Shown here: positions 42,101-52,200 of the stretch, piece after piece | Layout: every line of letters starts with the position of its first letter | Position numbering within the stretch: the stretch's first letter is position 1 | NCBI GenBank assembly: GCA_016795325.1 | Contig: JAEUHY010000053.1 | Location: 248,001 to 312,000 of the forward strand | DNA: 64,000 bases | Source: Planctomycetota bacterium | Lineage (GTDB): Bacteria; Planctomycetota; UBA1135; GCA-002686595 | Direction of reading: 5' to 3' | The notes under the pieces: model-generated | Database searches by the model: none | Told to the model about the DNA's origin: nothing | The model's input: the letters and a program-made list of their open reading frames with translations, nothing else | Position numbers and translations under genes: made by a program

Positions 42101-43682
42101 CCGCTTCGCGCGACAGCGACAACATGGACTGGTCGAGCTCGAGGCGCAGCCGGTCGTAGGTCTTGTCGTTGATGCGCCCGCTGTCGCGCAGGTGCAGCAG
42201 CGCGCGTTCCTGCGCGGCGGCGACCTCCAGGCGCACCTGGCGCGAGACGTTCATGCGCGACAGCGCCGAGCGCCGCTCGTCGGCGTCTTCGTCCCGCAGC
42301 GTCTGCAGCTCGTCGGCCATGTGCACGCGGAAGTGGTGCACGGAGAGCGGGCAAGCAGTCTCCGAGCAATACGAATCCAGGCGTGCGATTCCCGCCTCGA
42401 GCAAGCTCTCCTTGGCGCGCCGCACCTCGCCTGCGGTGTCGTCCTCATCGCGCACGCCGAGCGCGTGGACGAGGCGCTGCAGCGTCAGTCCCTGCAGCGC
42501 GAGCGAACCGAGCACCACGACCAACGCGCACGCGATGACCGGATTGCGCCAGGCCAGCGGCTGGCCGTCGAGGCCCACCGTGGGGAGCGCGAGCGCGACT
42601 GCGAGCGACAGGAAACCGCGCATTCCGGCCCACGAGACGATCGCCGTGTTGCGCCACGAGGACAGTCCGTCGCGCTGGAACAGCTTGCGCCCCAGGCCGA
42701 AGTACGAGAGCACCGCCGGCGGCGAACACCACAGCACGCGCACGCCCAGCGCTGTCGCGGTGACTGCGAAGCCCGCCGCCATCAACTGCGGCTGCTCGAG
42801 CAATTCGACCGCGCGCAACACCTGCGGGGTTTGGACGCCGATGAACAAGAAGCAGGTCGAGTTGCCGACGAACACGAGCTGGCGCCAGGCGCTGTCGAGC
42901 TCGACGCGTGCTTCGCCGTGGAGTTGGTGCGCGTTCCAGGCCGCCAGGAAACCTGCGACGACCACCGCGAGGATGCCCGAAGCGTGGAGCTCTTCCGCGA
43001 GCACGTAGGCGAGGTAGGGCGCCGCGAGCGACAGCGAGAAGAGCGCGTGCACGTTCGTCGTGCGGCGGTTGACGAGCGCGAGCGCCGCGCCGATCAACAG
43101 TCCCACGGCTACGCCCAGGCCGGCCACGCGTGCGAAGTGTCCCCACAGCGCCGAGGCTTCGAACGCTCCGCTGAGGAGCAGCGCGGTCGCGACTTGGACG
43201 CCGACGAGGCCGGTCGCGTCGTTGACCAGGCTCTCGCCGCCGAGGATCGCCGTGACGCGGCGCGGAGCGTGCAGGCGCTCCAGGATCGCTTGCACCGCCA
43301 CCGTGTCCGTCGGCGAGACGAGCGCTCCGAGCAGGAAGCAGGCCGGCCAGGGCAGTTGCGGACACAGCGCGTGCGCGACGCAGCCCACCGACGCGATGGT
43401 GACCGCGACCAGCCCGACCGAGAGCATCAGGATCGGCCGGAGCCAGCGACGGAAGTCGCGCCAGGAGGTGTGCATCGCGTCGGACCACACCAGCGGCGGC
43501 AAGACGAGCGCGAGCAGCAGGCCCGGTTCGATCTCGAGCTGCGGAACGCCTGGCACCGCGCCGAGCGCGATGCCCAGACCGATCAGCAACGCAGGCGCGT
43601 TCCAGCGGCGCCGCTCGGCGAGCGCGCTGGCGGCGGCCATGACGGCCAGCCACAACAGCAATGCGTAGACCTGGGATTGCAC
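42096..43682 (-). CDS. Na+/H+ antiporter, CPA1 (NhaP-type)
   Basis: A 528-residue inner-membrane protein with about 12 helices (residues 5-410), then a cytoplasmic helical tail of about 110 residues. The CPA1 signature is GESLVNDATGLVGVQVAT, with the Asn-Asp ion-binding pair. LLGALVSPTDTVAVQAILER and VSWAGMRGFLSLAVALALP are further family hallmarks. It exchanges protons for sodium or another monovalent cation for pH and ion balance. The tail (YDRLRLELDQSMLSLSREAA) resembles that of other long NhaP/CvrA-like proteins. The start is GTG 43682. The stop lies in the right end of the adjoining hairpin element, which may have altered the last residues. Confidence 0.9.
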   Translation of the reverse strand: MQSQVYALLLWLAVMAAASALAERRRWNAPALLIGLGIALGAVPGVPQLEIEPGLLLALVLPPLVWSDAMHTSWRDFRRWLRPILMLSVGLVAVTIASVGCVAHALCPQLPWPACFLLGALVSPTDTVAVQAILERLHAPRRVTAILGGESLVNDATGLVGVQVATALLLSGAFEASALWGHFARVAGLGVAVGLLIGAALALVNRRTTNVHALFSLSLAAPYLAYVLAEELHASGILAVVVAGFLAAWNAHQLHGEARVELDSAWRQLVFVGNSTCFLFIGVQTPQVLRAVELLEQPQLMAAGFAVTATALGVRVLWCSPPAVLSYFGLGRKLFQRDGLSSWRNTAIVSWAGMRGFLSLAVALALPTVGLDGQPLAWRNPVIACALVVVLGSLALQGLTLQRLVHALGVRDEDDTAGEVRRAKESLLEAGIARLDSYCSETACPLSVHHFRVHMADELQTLRDEDADERRSALSRMNVSRQVRLEVAAAQERALLHLRDSGRINDKTYDRLRLELDQSMLSLSREAA

Positions 43683-43742
43683 GAGGAGCGCCGGCGCGTA
43701 GGGCGCGCGAGGCGTGCGGGGGAGCGTGGACGAAGTGCGTGG

Positions 43743-44459
43743 CTACTGAACCGGAACCCAGTTGCGACCGTCGACGCCCGCGGCGTTGATGGCGTGCGCA
43801 GCGGCGATGGAACCGGCCACGGCATAGGCCGCGTCGTACGCCGGTCCGCCCGCCACGCCCGAATAGGCGCCCGGGCCGCGATTGGACGTCTGCAGGATCA
43901 ACCCGTCCTGGTTGATGAAGAAGCACTTGTTGCCCGTGGCGCCCGCGCGCTGCGGCCACGCGTAGACGCAGAAGCTCTCTTCGCAGCGGTCGGGGTCGGG
44001 GAACGGCCCGGCGAGCTTTCCGCCGCTGGGATCCTCGGCGATGCCCGCGCCCGCGATGTCGGGCAGCCAGACCTGGAAGAAGTAGCCCGAGTGCGAGCTC
44101 ACGCTGCTGCTCACCACGCCCATCGAGCTGAGCAACGGCGAAGGCGCGAGCTCGTGGATGCCCGGAGTGCCGGCGGCGGGGCCGCCCAGGCCTGCGATGC
44201 GCGTCGGCGCCACGCCGGACAACTCGCCGAAGTAGCCGAACTCCGCGCGGCCGTCGCTGTCGGTGTCGATCGCGCCCGAGCTGATCGACTGCATCTGGGC
44301 CGTGACGATCGCGCGCATGGTGGCGATCGCGCTGGTCTCGTTGGCCGACAGGCGCGCGCCGAGCACCCGCGGCAACGCGGTGGCCGCGATGATCGCGATG
44401 ATCGCGACGACGATCAGCAATTCGATGATGGTGAAGCCGCTGCGGCGAGTGTGTTGCAT
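43743..44459 (-). CDS. Type IV pilin / pseudopilin-like protein
   Basis: A 238-residue protein with a class III signal: TRRSGFTIIELLIVVAIIAI, with cleavage expected between Gly8 and Phe9 and the conserved Glu at mature position 5. The hydrophobic helix then runs to ALPRVLGA. The globular part contains SANETSAIATMRAIVTAQMQ, as in planctomycete-type prepilin proteins. It also has paired Cys residues (RCEESFCVYAWP, and GNKCFFINQDG), which may form disulfides. It could be an extracellular pilin or part of a type II secretion machine. No assembly ATPase or peptidase gene is nearby. ATG 44459 is chosen to give the usual short leader. Confidence 0.82.
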   Translation of the reverse strand: MQHTRRSGFTIIELLIVVAIIAIIAATALPRVLGARLSANETSAIATMRAIVTAQMQSISSGAIDTDSDGRAEFGYFGELSGVAPTRIAGLGGPAAGTPGIHELAPSPLLSSMGVVSSSVSSHSGYFFQVWLPDIAGAGIAEDPSGGKLAGPFPDPDRCEESFCVYAWPQRAGATGNKCFFINQDGLILQTSNRGPGAYSGVAGGPAYDAAYAVAGSIAAAHAINAAGVDGRNWVPVQ

Positions 44460-44565
44460 CCCGTTCTTCCCTCGGTGGAGCCCGCGCAGCATCGGCGCGC
44501 ACGGCGAGCCGACTGAAACGGCGCGAGGGCGATTGCGCCCGAACGGAAAGTCTTTCGCGCGCCGG

Positions 44566-46467
44566 TCAGCGCTCGAGCACGAGCCGCAGCGCTCGCGCCG
44601 GCGCGCGTTCGTCGAGTTCGACATCGACGCGCCAGCGATGGCCGCGCGCGAAGCACGCGCCCTGGGCGTCGAGGGTGTAGAGCAGCGCTTGCACTTCGAG
44701 CCGTCCCGCCCCGGCGACGCCGATTTCGATGCGCGTCGAGGGACCCGTGAGCGCTCCGGCCACTTGGCGCGCCGCCGCGACTCCGTCGATGCGCAGCACG
44801 CGGTACTGCGACGGCGCGCCGGGCGCGAGCGACTCGCCGGGTCCCAGTTCGAGCGCGAGTTCGAGCGCGCCGCCGCTCGCCGGCAGCCGCGCCTTGCGCG
44901 GCCCGTGATCGCGCTCGCCCGCCGTGCGCGGCAACTCGCGCGCGTTGAACTCGACGCCGGCCTGCGGCGCGCGCGGCAGCGGAATGCTCGCGGTGTCGAG
45001 CGTGCGGACCTCGTGGGCGACGAGGTCGATGGCGCGCACGGCGTGGTTGAACGAGTCGGCGACCAGCAGCGTGTCACCGCACAGCGCGAGCCCGCTCGGC
45101 GTCCAGAACTGCGCCTGTTCGCAGGCGCCGTCGAGCCAACCCGCGACGCCGGCGCCGGCGTAGGCGTCGAGCGCGCCGTCGCCGCTGGCCACGAGCGCGA
45201 TCTGGTGCGACCGACCGTCGGCCACGTAGGCGAGCGCGTCGGCGTCGTCGGCGTCGATGGCGACGGCGAGCGGTTGCGCGGGCTTGTGCTGCGCCGCTCC
45301 AGCGCTCCCGAGTTGCCCGCTCGCGAGCTGGAGTGCGCGCAGCGTGTCGCTGCCCGCGTCGGCGATGAGCAACTCGTCGCCAGCGCGCGCGAGTGCGACC
45401 GGGCTCACGAGTTGTTCGTGCTGCTCCGTGGGGCCGCTCGCTGCGGGCGTGAATTCCGCCTGTCGCTCGCTCCAGCGCCAGATCTGGCCCGCGCCTGCCA
45501 TGGCGATGTAGCACGTGTCCGAAGTGCGCAGCAGGTCGTACGGCGAGCTCAGCGCCGTCGTGCGTGCAGCGCTCGCACCCGCGAGCGGCAATCCGGCGCG
45601 TCCTGTTCCGGCGACGGTCGAGACGACGCCCGTCGCGAGGTCGATGCTGCGCAACAGGTGATTTCCGGTGTCGGCGACGAGCAGCGCGCCGTTCGCGAGC
45701 GCCATGCCCTGCGGCGCACGCAGCTTCGCGGTGTGCGCGGGCCCGTCGACCCAGCCCGCTTCGCCGCAGCCGAACGCCCGCACGTACGTTCCCTCGAGCG
45801 TGCATTCGACGATGCGGTGGTGGCCGCTGTCGGCGATCCACAGGCGTTTCGAAGCCGCGTCGACCGCGAGTTTGCTCGGAAATCGCAGCGCGCGCGGAAG
45901 CTCGCTGCGCGACTCGAGCGCGAGCTCCGGCGGCGCGCCGTCGAGTGCGCCGAGTTCGCCGTAGAGCTCCAACGCGGCCGCGGTGAGCGCGGAGAGCACC
46001 GCGCGTTGTCCCGCTCCGCTCACCTGCCCGAGTACGAATCCGTCGGGCGAAACCAGCGTCTGCGCCGGCCAAGCCGTGACGCCGCAGCGGCGCGCGAAAC
46101 GCAGATCGCTGTCGAGTACGACGGGGTGCGTGCGCTCGTCGCGCAACAGCGCCGCGCGCACGTGGTCGCGCTCGCGCTCGCTTTCGCTGCTCGGCACGTG
46201 CACCGCGACGAGCGTGAGCGCGTGTTCGGCGAACTCGCGCTCGAGCTCCGCCAGTTCAGCGCGCGCTTCGCGGCAACGCACGGAACTCGCGCTCCAGAAC
46301 TCGAGCAGCACCAAGCGGCCGCGCAACGCGCCGCTGAAGGCGAGTTCCGCGCGCGTGTTGAGCCACGCTGCGCCGCTTTCGAACTCGGGTGCGCGCACGC
46401 GCGCCCGCGCGTTGCGTTGCACGAGTTCGAGCGCCTTGGCGTGCAGTGCGGCGCGGCCATCCGTCAC
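44566..46467 (-). CDS. Thioredoxin-like / NHL beta-propeller protein (NHLRC2-like)
   Basis: A 633-residue protein. The N-terminal 200 residues look like a thioredoxin fold (LRGRLVLLEFWSASSVRCRE, then LTLVAVHVPSSE and GVTAWPAQTLVSPDGFVLGQ). The usual active-site pair is reduced to one Cys in S-S-V-R-C, so redox activity is doubtful. NHL-type repeats follow: KRLWIADSGHHRIVECTLEG, GALLVADTGNHLLRSIDLAT and DTLLVADSFNHAVRAIDLVA, forming a propeller. A beta-rich C-terminal domain ends the chain. This order matches NHLRC2-family proteins, whose role in bacteria is unknown. GTG 46467 overlaps the upstream gene's stop (GTGA), so the two are coupled. Confidence 0.85.
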   Translation of the reverse strand: MTDGRAALHAKALELVQRNARARVRAPEFESGAAWLNTRAELAFSGALRGRLVLLEFWSASSVRCREARAELAELEREFAEHALTLVAVHVPSSESERERDHVRAALLRDERTHPVVLDSDLRFARRCGVTAWPAQTLVSPDGFVLGQVSGAGQRAVLSALTAAALELYGELGALDGAPPELALESRSELPRALRFPSKLAVDAASKRLWIADSGHHRIVECTLEGTYVRAFGCGEAGWVDGPAHTAKLRAPQGMALANGALLVADTGNHLLRSIDLATGVVSTVAGTGRAGLPLAGASAARTTALSSPYDLLRTSDTCYIAMAGAGQIWRWSERQAEFTPAASGPTEQHEQLVSPVALARAGDELLIADAGSDTLRALQLASGQLGSAGAAQHKPAQPLAVAIDADDADALAYVADGRSHQIALVASGDGALDAYAGAGVAGWLDGACEQAQFWTPSGLALCGDTLLVADSFNHAVRAIDLVAHEVRTLDTASIPLPRAPQAGVEFNARELPRTAGERDHGPRKARLPASGGALELALELGPGESLAPGAPSQYRVLRIDGVAAARQVAGALTGPSTRIEIGVAGAGRLEVQALLYTLDAQGACFARGHRWRVDVELDERAPARALRLVLER

Positions 46468-47870
46468 GCGCCGCTCCTCGCGCCAGGCGCGAAGATGCGC
46501 GCGAGGATGCGCTCGCACACGCTGGTCATCGGCAGGCTGCCGTCGCGGCTCAGCTCGGCCGCGCCGAGCGGTTCGTCGCTGAGCAGCAGCGGGCCGTCGA
46601 GCGGGTCCTCGACCAGCCGTCCGTGGCTGCCCTTGACCAGGCGCGCGTCGAGCGGGATCACGTCCATGAGGTAGCGCTGCCCCGCGAGCTTCTGCGCCAA
46701 ACGCAGTGCGATGCGCAGCTTGGGCGCCCGCAGCGCCGGATCGAGGAACAACTCGCACGGGTCGTAGCCGGGCTTGCGGTGGATGTCGACCGTGCGCGCG
46801 AAGTCGGGCGCGCGCTCGTCGGCGAGCCAGTAGTAGTACGTGAACCACGCGCCCTTGCGCGCCACGGCGACGAGATCGCCCGAGCGCGCGTGCTCGAGCC
46901 CGAAGCGGCGCTGCGCCGCGCGGTCGAGCACCTCGGCGACTCCGGGCGTGTTGCGCAGCACGTTCGCCGCGTGCTCACGCGCCTGTTCGCTGCGCGCGTA
47001 GACGTGCGCGACCTGATGGTCGGCTACGGCGAAGGCCGCGCTCCCGAACACGTCGAGCACTTCGCCGGCCGGCGTTTCGCGCACTTCGAGCAACCCCGCG
47101 CGGCGCAGCACACGGTTGATGTCGATCGGCGTGTCGACGGCCTCGAGGCCGTACTCGCTCACGACGAGCACGCTCGCGCCGGCGCCGCGTGCGGCGCGCA
47201 GCAGGTCGCCGAACACCACGTCGATCTCGCGCAGCGCGGCGCGCGAGCGCGGGTCCTGGGGGCCGAATTGCTGGTGCGAGTAATCGAGGTGGGGGAGGTA
47301 GACCAGCGTCAGGGTCGGGTGGTGCAGCTCGAGCGTGGCGATCGCGGCGTCGGCGATCCAGCGGCTGGAGGGCAGGCCCGACTTGGGGCCCCAGAAGTCG
47401 AAGAAGGGGAAGGCGCCGAGGCGCTGCTCGAGCTCGCCGGGGTAGGAGCGCGGCCAGCCGTAAACCGCGGGGATCTTGCGTCCGTCGGCGGGGTAGAACG
47501 GTCGGGGCGTGATCGACCAGTCGACGGCCGCGCCCATGTTCCACCACCAGAACAGCTTGGCGCAGGTGAACGAGCTGTCGCGCTCGCGGCCGAGCTCGTA
47601 GACCTTCTTGCCGCGCACGAGCGCGTTCGATTGACGCCACAGCGCGACCTCGGCGTTGTCGCGGTCGAACCAGCCGTTGCCCACGGCGCCGTGCTGCGCA
47701 GGCAACGAGCCGGTGAGCATGGTCGCCTGCGCGCTGCAGGTGACTGCCGGCAATACGGACGCCAGCGGCGCGCGCGTTCCGCGTGCGCAGAACTCACTGA
47801 GGTTCGGCGTGTGCTCGCCGAGTTGGCGCAGCGTGAGTCCGACGATGTCGACGACGACGCAGGGCTTCAA
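46464..47870 (-). CDS. Alkaline-phosphatase-superfamily phosphodiesterase/pyrophosphatase
   Basis: A 468-residue protein of the type I phosphodiesterase/nucleotide pyrophosphatase group. The first metal Asp8 lies in VVVDIVGL. The nucleophile block VLPAVTCSAQATMLTGSLPA has Thr44. Later ligands sit in LVYLPHLDYSHQQFGPQDP and LVVSEYGLEAVDTPIDINRV. Here SEYGLE replaces the common SDHG, so one metal ligand differs. No signal peptide is visible, which suggests a cytoplasmic enzyme. No ATG suits the beginning: TTG 47870 gives MKPCVVVDIVGL, with the metal Asp at the normal distance. It is divergent from the Rieske gene and overlaps the NHL gene at its 3' end. Confidence 0.85.
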   Translation of the reverse strand: MKPCVVVDIVGLTLRQLGEHTPNLSEFCARGTRAPLASVLPAVTCSAQATMLTGSLPAQHGAVGNGWFDRDNAEVALWRQSNALVRGKKVYELGRERDSSFTCAKLFWWWNMGAAVDWSITPRPFYPADGRKIPAVYGWPRSYPGELEQRLGAFPFFDFWGPKSGLPSSRWIADAAIATLELHHPTLTLVYLPHLDYSHQQFGPQDPRSRAALREIDVVFGDLLRAARGAGASVLVVSEYGLEAVDTPIDINRVLRRAGLLEVRETPAGEVLDVFGSAAFAVADHQVAHVYARSEQAREHAANVLRNTPGVAEVLDRAAQRRFGLEHARSGDLVAVARKGAWFTYYYWLADERAPDFARTVDIHRKPGYDPCELFLDPALRAPKLRIALRLAQKLAGQRYLMDVIPLDARLVKGSHGRLVEDPLDGPLLLSDEPLGAAELSRDGSLPMTSVCERILARIFAPGARSGA

Positions 47871-47912
47871 AGGGGCGTGGCTCGAGCGCGCTGCGGATCC
47901 GTGGCAACGCCC

Positions 47913-47930
47913 GGCGATGCTAGCATCGCC
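47913..47930. promoter_or_regulatory. Perfect 18-bp palindrome in a divergent promoter region
   Basis: GGCGATGCTAGCATCGCC reads the same on both strands. It lies 3 bp before the Rieske ATG (47934) and 42 bp before the opposing TTG (47870). Its place between divergent genes and its exact dyad symmetry suit an operator for a dimeric regulator. A short structural hairpin is the alternative. Confidence 0.5.
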
Positions 47931-47933
47931 CGA

Positions 47934-48284
47934 ATGTTCTCGAAGCTCTTCGGCGCCTTTGGGCGCAAGCCGGTCGTGATCCAGGGCGCGGGCAAGTTGG
48001 CCGAGGGACAGTCGCGGCGCGTCGAACTCGGCGACCCGCTCGCCGGCGGGCTCGAGATCGTGCTCGCCCGCGTCGGAGGCAAGTTGTGCGCGGTCGATCG
48101 GCTCTGTCCGCACGAGGGCGGGCGCATCACCGACGGTCCGCTGGTGAACGGGAAGTTCGTGGTTTGCCCGCTGCACAACTACAAGTTCGATCCCGCGACC
48201 GGCAAGGCGGTCGGCGTGGCCTGCGCGGACGCGAAGACCTACCGCGTCGAGGAGCAGGACGGCGACGCGCGCGTTTTCGTCTAG
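47934..48284 (+). CDS. Rieske [2Fe-2S] ferredoxin-like protein
   Basis: A 116-residue protein with both cluster loops: CPHEGG (Cys58, His60) and CPLHNYKFD (Cys78, His81). Its size and the motif spacing match Rieske-type ferredoxins and NirD-like small subunits. It would hand electrons to an oxygenase or reductase in the cytoplasm. The phytanoyl-dioxygenase gene 52 bp downstream does not normally need a ferredoxin, so the true partner is unclear. ATG 47934 is the only good start and follows a palindrome directly. Confidence 0.92.
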   Translation: MFSKLFGAFGRKPVVIQGAGKLAEGQSRRVELGDPLAGGLEIVLARVGGKLCAVDRLCPHEGGRITDGPLVNGKFVVCPLHNYKFDPATGKAVGVACADAKTYRVEEQDGDARVFV

Positions 48285-48336
48285 CGGACTCGGCCGGGCT
48301 TGCCGAGGGCGGCGGCGGCGCATAGTCTCGAACAGG

Positions 48337-49239
48337 ATGTCGCAATGGGCGCGGGCGGCGCACCGGCGGCAAACTCGCTCCAACCTTGCCTTGATACGCA
48401 AATACGAGTGCTACAACCGGCCGTTCCCTGGTCCCGGTCCCTACGGCGCGCACTGCCTCGAAGAGGAGGGCCACTTCCTCTTGCGTTCGGTCTTCGCGCC
48501 GGACGAAGTGCGCGCGCTCCGTGAGGAGGTGGAAGAGGTCTATCGCACCGTTCCGCCGGACTGGCGCAATGGAAGTCCCACGCGCGAACACGCGGAACAG
48601 TTCCGCTACCAGCTGTTCAACCGCAGCCCGCTCGTGCAGCGGGCGATCTGCCGCCGCGAGATCCTCGATCTGCTCGAGCCTCTGCTGGGGGATGACTGCC
48701 ACGTGATCTCGTGCACGTCGTGGCGCAACCCGCCGGGCTCGGGCTACGCGCCGCGCGGCCAGCAGTGGCACGTCGACGGAGGGCCCTACATCGCGCGCCC
48801 CGAAGAGCACGTGTGGCCGAATCACATTCCGTATCCGATCTTCGTGATCACCACGCACATCTACCTGCAGGACGTGGCGCTGGAGGACGGCCCGACGGCG
48901 ATTCTTCCCGGCAGCCATCGCTCCGGGCGCCTGCCGCCGCATGAACGCATGTGGGATCTCGATCTGACCTACGGCGGAATGAGCGGAGACATCCACCTCG
49001 CGAACGCTGGCGACGTCACGCTGTTCGTCTCGGATACTTGGCACCGGCGCATGCCGACGACCGAGGCCTGCAAGGGCCGCTTCTTCGTGCAGTCGGCGTA
49101 CGGTCGGCGCGAGGTTGCGCAGCGGCTGATTCCCACCGAACAGATGGGCATGGTGAGCGAGGCCGCGCGCGCGCGCGCTCGATCCCAGCGCGAGCTCGAA
49201 GTGCTGGGCCTCCACCCGCAGGTGTTCTACGACGGCTAG
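48337..49239 (+). CDS. Phytanoyl-CoA dioxygenase (PhyH) family protein
   Basis: A 300-residue Fe(II)/2-oxoglutarate-dependent oxygenase. The metal triad is visible: His145 and Asp147 in QQWHVDGGP, and His236 in SDTWHRRMP. The 2-oxoglutarate Arg is probably in GRFFVQSAYGRRE. Between them lies LEDGPTAILPGSHRSGRLPP, a typical PhyH element. It would hydroxylate a small molecule or lipid; the substrate is unknown. The N-terminal 20 residues are Arg-rich, so translation might begin a little later. Convergent with the kinase gene, leaving only 12 bp. Confidence 0.9.
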   Translation: MSQWARAAHRRQTRSNLALIRKYECYNRPFPGPGPYGAHCLEEEGHFLLRSVFAPDEVRALREEVEEVYRTVPPDWRNGSPTREHAEQFRYQLFNRSPLVQRAICRREILDLLEPLLGDDCHVISCTSWRNPPGSGYAPRGQQWHVDGGPYIARPEEHVWPNHIPYPIFVITTHIYLQDVALEDGPTAILPGSHRSGRLPPHERMWDLDLTYGGMSGDIHLANAGDVTLFVSDTWHRRMPTTEACKGRFFVQSAYGRREVAQRLIPTEQMGMVSEAARARARSQRELEVLGLHPQVFYDG

Positions 49240-49251
49240 CCGCCGCGGCGT

Positions 49252-52200
49252 TCAACGCGCCGCTTGCGCCGCAAAGGCCGCGTCGACCTCGAGCATCAGA
49301 TCGCGCGTGGTGGCGTCGACGAACACGGCGCCGAACACGGGGCGCGCCTTGCGGTGCGCGTCGAACAACGCCTGTGCTGCTTCGCGCTCGCCCCGGCGCA
49401 GCCGTGCGAGGGCGAGCAGCCCCTGCAGTTCGTCGAGCGTGCGCGAGGGCTTGGCGTCGAACGCTTGTTGGAACGCGAGCGCCGCGGCGTCGAAGCGGCC
49501 CAGGCGCAAGAGCGCCAAACCTTCGGCGTAAGCGCACTCGCCGTCTCCGGGCGCGGCGCGCCGCAGGTGCGTCGCCTGCAGCAGCGCGAGCTTGTAGTCG
49601 ATCGGCTCGCGCCGCGGCGAGCGGCAGGCTTCGCGCACTTCGGCGACGAGGCGTTGAGCGTCCGCCTCGATCAGTCGTGCGAGATCGCGCGCCGCTTGCT
49701 GGCGCGCTGCATCCAAGTCCGTGCGCGCGAGCACCGCCTGCAGCGCCTGCGCAACGCTGAGCTGCTCGTCGCGCATCGCGCGTTCGAACGCCTCGAGCAT
49801 CTCGGCGCGCGCGCGGACCGCGCCCGCGCGTCGCGTGTGGCGGGCGAGCGGCGGATCCGAACTCCACACTCGGATCGCGCCGTCGGCGTAGCCGGCGATC
49901 ACGCGCTGGCCGTCCGGACTGACGGCGATCGCCGTCAATTCCATCGGGGCGCGCAGGCTCAACTCGATCTCGCCGCTGCCGGGGTCGACCAGTTGCACGC
50001 CGCGGTCGCGGCTCGCGGCCACGAGGCGTCGGCCTTCGGCGAACCACAGGGCGTGCTCGGCGTCGAGCAGCACGTCCGCGCCGCGCGGCTCCAGCTTGGC
50101 GATGTCGACGCGGCGCAGCGTTGCGGACTTGCCCTGCGGCCGCCATCCCAGGAGCAGTTCATCACCTTCGGGCGAGCGCTCGAGCGCGAACAGGTCGCCG
50201 TCGAGGTCGCCCAGCAGCCGCAGCAGCGCGCGACGCTCGACGTCGAACACATTGACTTCCGAGCCGCGCGCCGCGGCCCGCACGGCGCTCGATGCGCCCT
50301 GCCAAGTCGATCCGACGGCGAGCGTACGCCCGTCGTCGAGCCACGCCACGCGGGAGACCTTGCCGCGCGCGCCGCGCAGCACGGCCGGGGCGCGTGTCCC
50401 GCCGATTTCCCACACGTACACCAGTCCGCGGTCGCTGCCCGCGGCCAGCCGGGCGCCGTTCGGGCTGAAGGCGAGCGCCGTGAGCTCGTCGGAGTCGCCC
50501 GACTCGAAGGTCTGCTCGAGCGCGCCGCTGTCGAGCGAAAGCAGGCGCACTCGCCCGGCGCTGGCCATCGCGGCGTGCGCGCTGGTGGGGGACACGGCCC
50601 ACACGGGGTCGCGGTCGGCGCCGCTCTCGCTGGGATGGAGCACCTGCAGCAGCAGGGCGCTGCGCGAATCCCACAGGCGCGCGCTGCCGTCGGCCGCGAT
50701 CGACAGCACACGTTCGGCGTCGTCGAGCACGGCCAGCGCCTTGATCGGGCGGCGGTGACCGCTCAGGTTCGCGAACTCGCCCAGCCACGGCGACCACTCG
50801 TGCACGACGCCGTCGACGCTGCCGGTGGCGAACATTTCGCCGCCCGCGCTCAACGCGCCGGTGGTGATCGCGCCGGTGTGACCGAGCATCGTCCACGCGT
50901 CGCCGCGCAGCGTGTCGCGCACGCGGATGCTGCGGTCGTCCGAGACCGAGATCACCAGGCGCCCGCCCGCGGCGTAGTCGCACCAGTTCACCGAGCCCTG
51001 GTGGTCCTGCCAGTTCGACAGCAGCGCGCCGCTCTCGACTTCCCACTCGCGCACGGTGAACAGCCACGGGCCGCGCCGCGGGTCTGCGCCGCGCGACAGC
51101 CCGGTCGATGCGAGCAGGCGCCGCGAATCGGGGCTGAAAGCGACGCAGCGCAGCGCGGCGGCGCGCTCGCCGATCGTGCGCTCGAGCTCCAGCGTCGCGA
51201 GCCGGACCACGTGCACCATGCCCTCCTCGACTCCCACGGCCAGGCGCGTTCCGTCGGGCGAGCAGGCGAGCGTGGTCACTTCGCCGAAGCGCTCGCGCAC
51301 TTCGCGCCCGGGGCGCGCGTCGACGGCCGAGAGCAGCTGCACGCCGCTCTTCTCGCTCAGCGCCGCCACGAGTTCGGCGCCGTCGCGCGTGAACGCGACC
51401 GTCGCCCGGTAGTTGGCGCTGCGCGGGCCCTGCCATTCCGCGTAGGGGCTGGTTTCGCCCGTTCGGTACAGGCGCACGACGTGGTCGGAGCCGACCAGCG
51501 CCAGGCGCTGGCCGTCGGGCGCGAGCGCCAGCGCCTCGACCGTGACGCCTTGCAGCTTGACCTCGAGCACGTCTTTGCGCTGCTCGAGATCGCGCACGCG
51601 CACGACTCCCGCGCCTTGACGCGAGAGCGACTCCTGGGCGCAGAACGCGAGGTGCTTGCCCGACGCATCGGATGCGGCGTGCGTGACGAGCTGCGGCGCA
51701 CCCGATCGGCTCTCGAAGCTCGCCGGGCTCTGCACGCTCGTGTTGCAGCGATTGAGCAGGTAGACCCACTCCCACGCGCGCAGTTCTTCGTTGTAGCGAT
51801 CGAGCAGTCGCCCGCGCGCCGCTGCGACGTCGTTGATGGCGAGGCTCGCGTCGGCCGCTGCGATGCTCGCTGCATAGCTCTTGCGCTTGGCGAGGTCTTC
51901 GCTGCCCTTGGCGAGCTCTTCGTTGCGCGTCGCCGTTTCGCTCGCTCGTTTGAACTTCTCGGCGGTCTCCTCGAGTTCGGCCAGGGTGGTCTTGACGCGC
52001 GCCTGCTCCTGCTCGAGCGCGGCGTTGGCGTTCGAGAGCTCATCTTGCCGAATGGAGAGCTCTGCGTTCTTGTCCTGCGCCAGCTTGAGCATCCCGAACA
52101 GGCTCGCGAACCCCACCAGCAGCGCGGCGCCGAGCGTGGCCGCGAAGGCGCGGTTGCGCGCGATCCACTTGCGGAATTCCGCGAAGGCGCCGCTCTCGTA

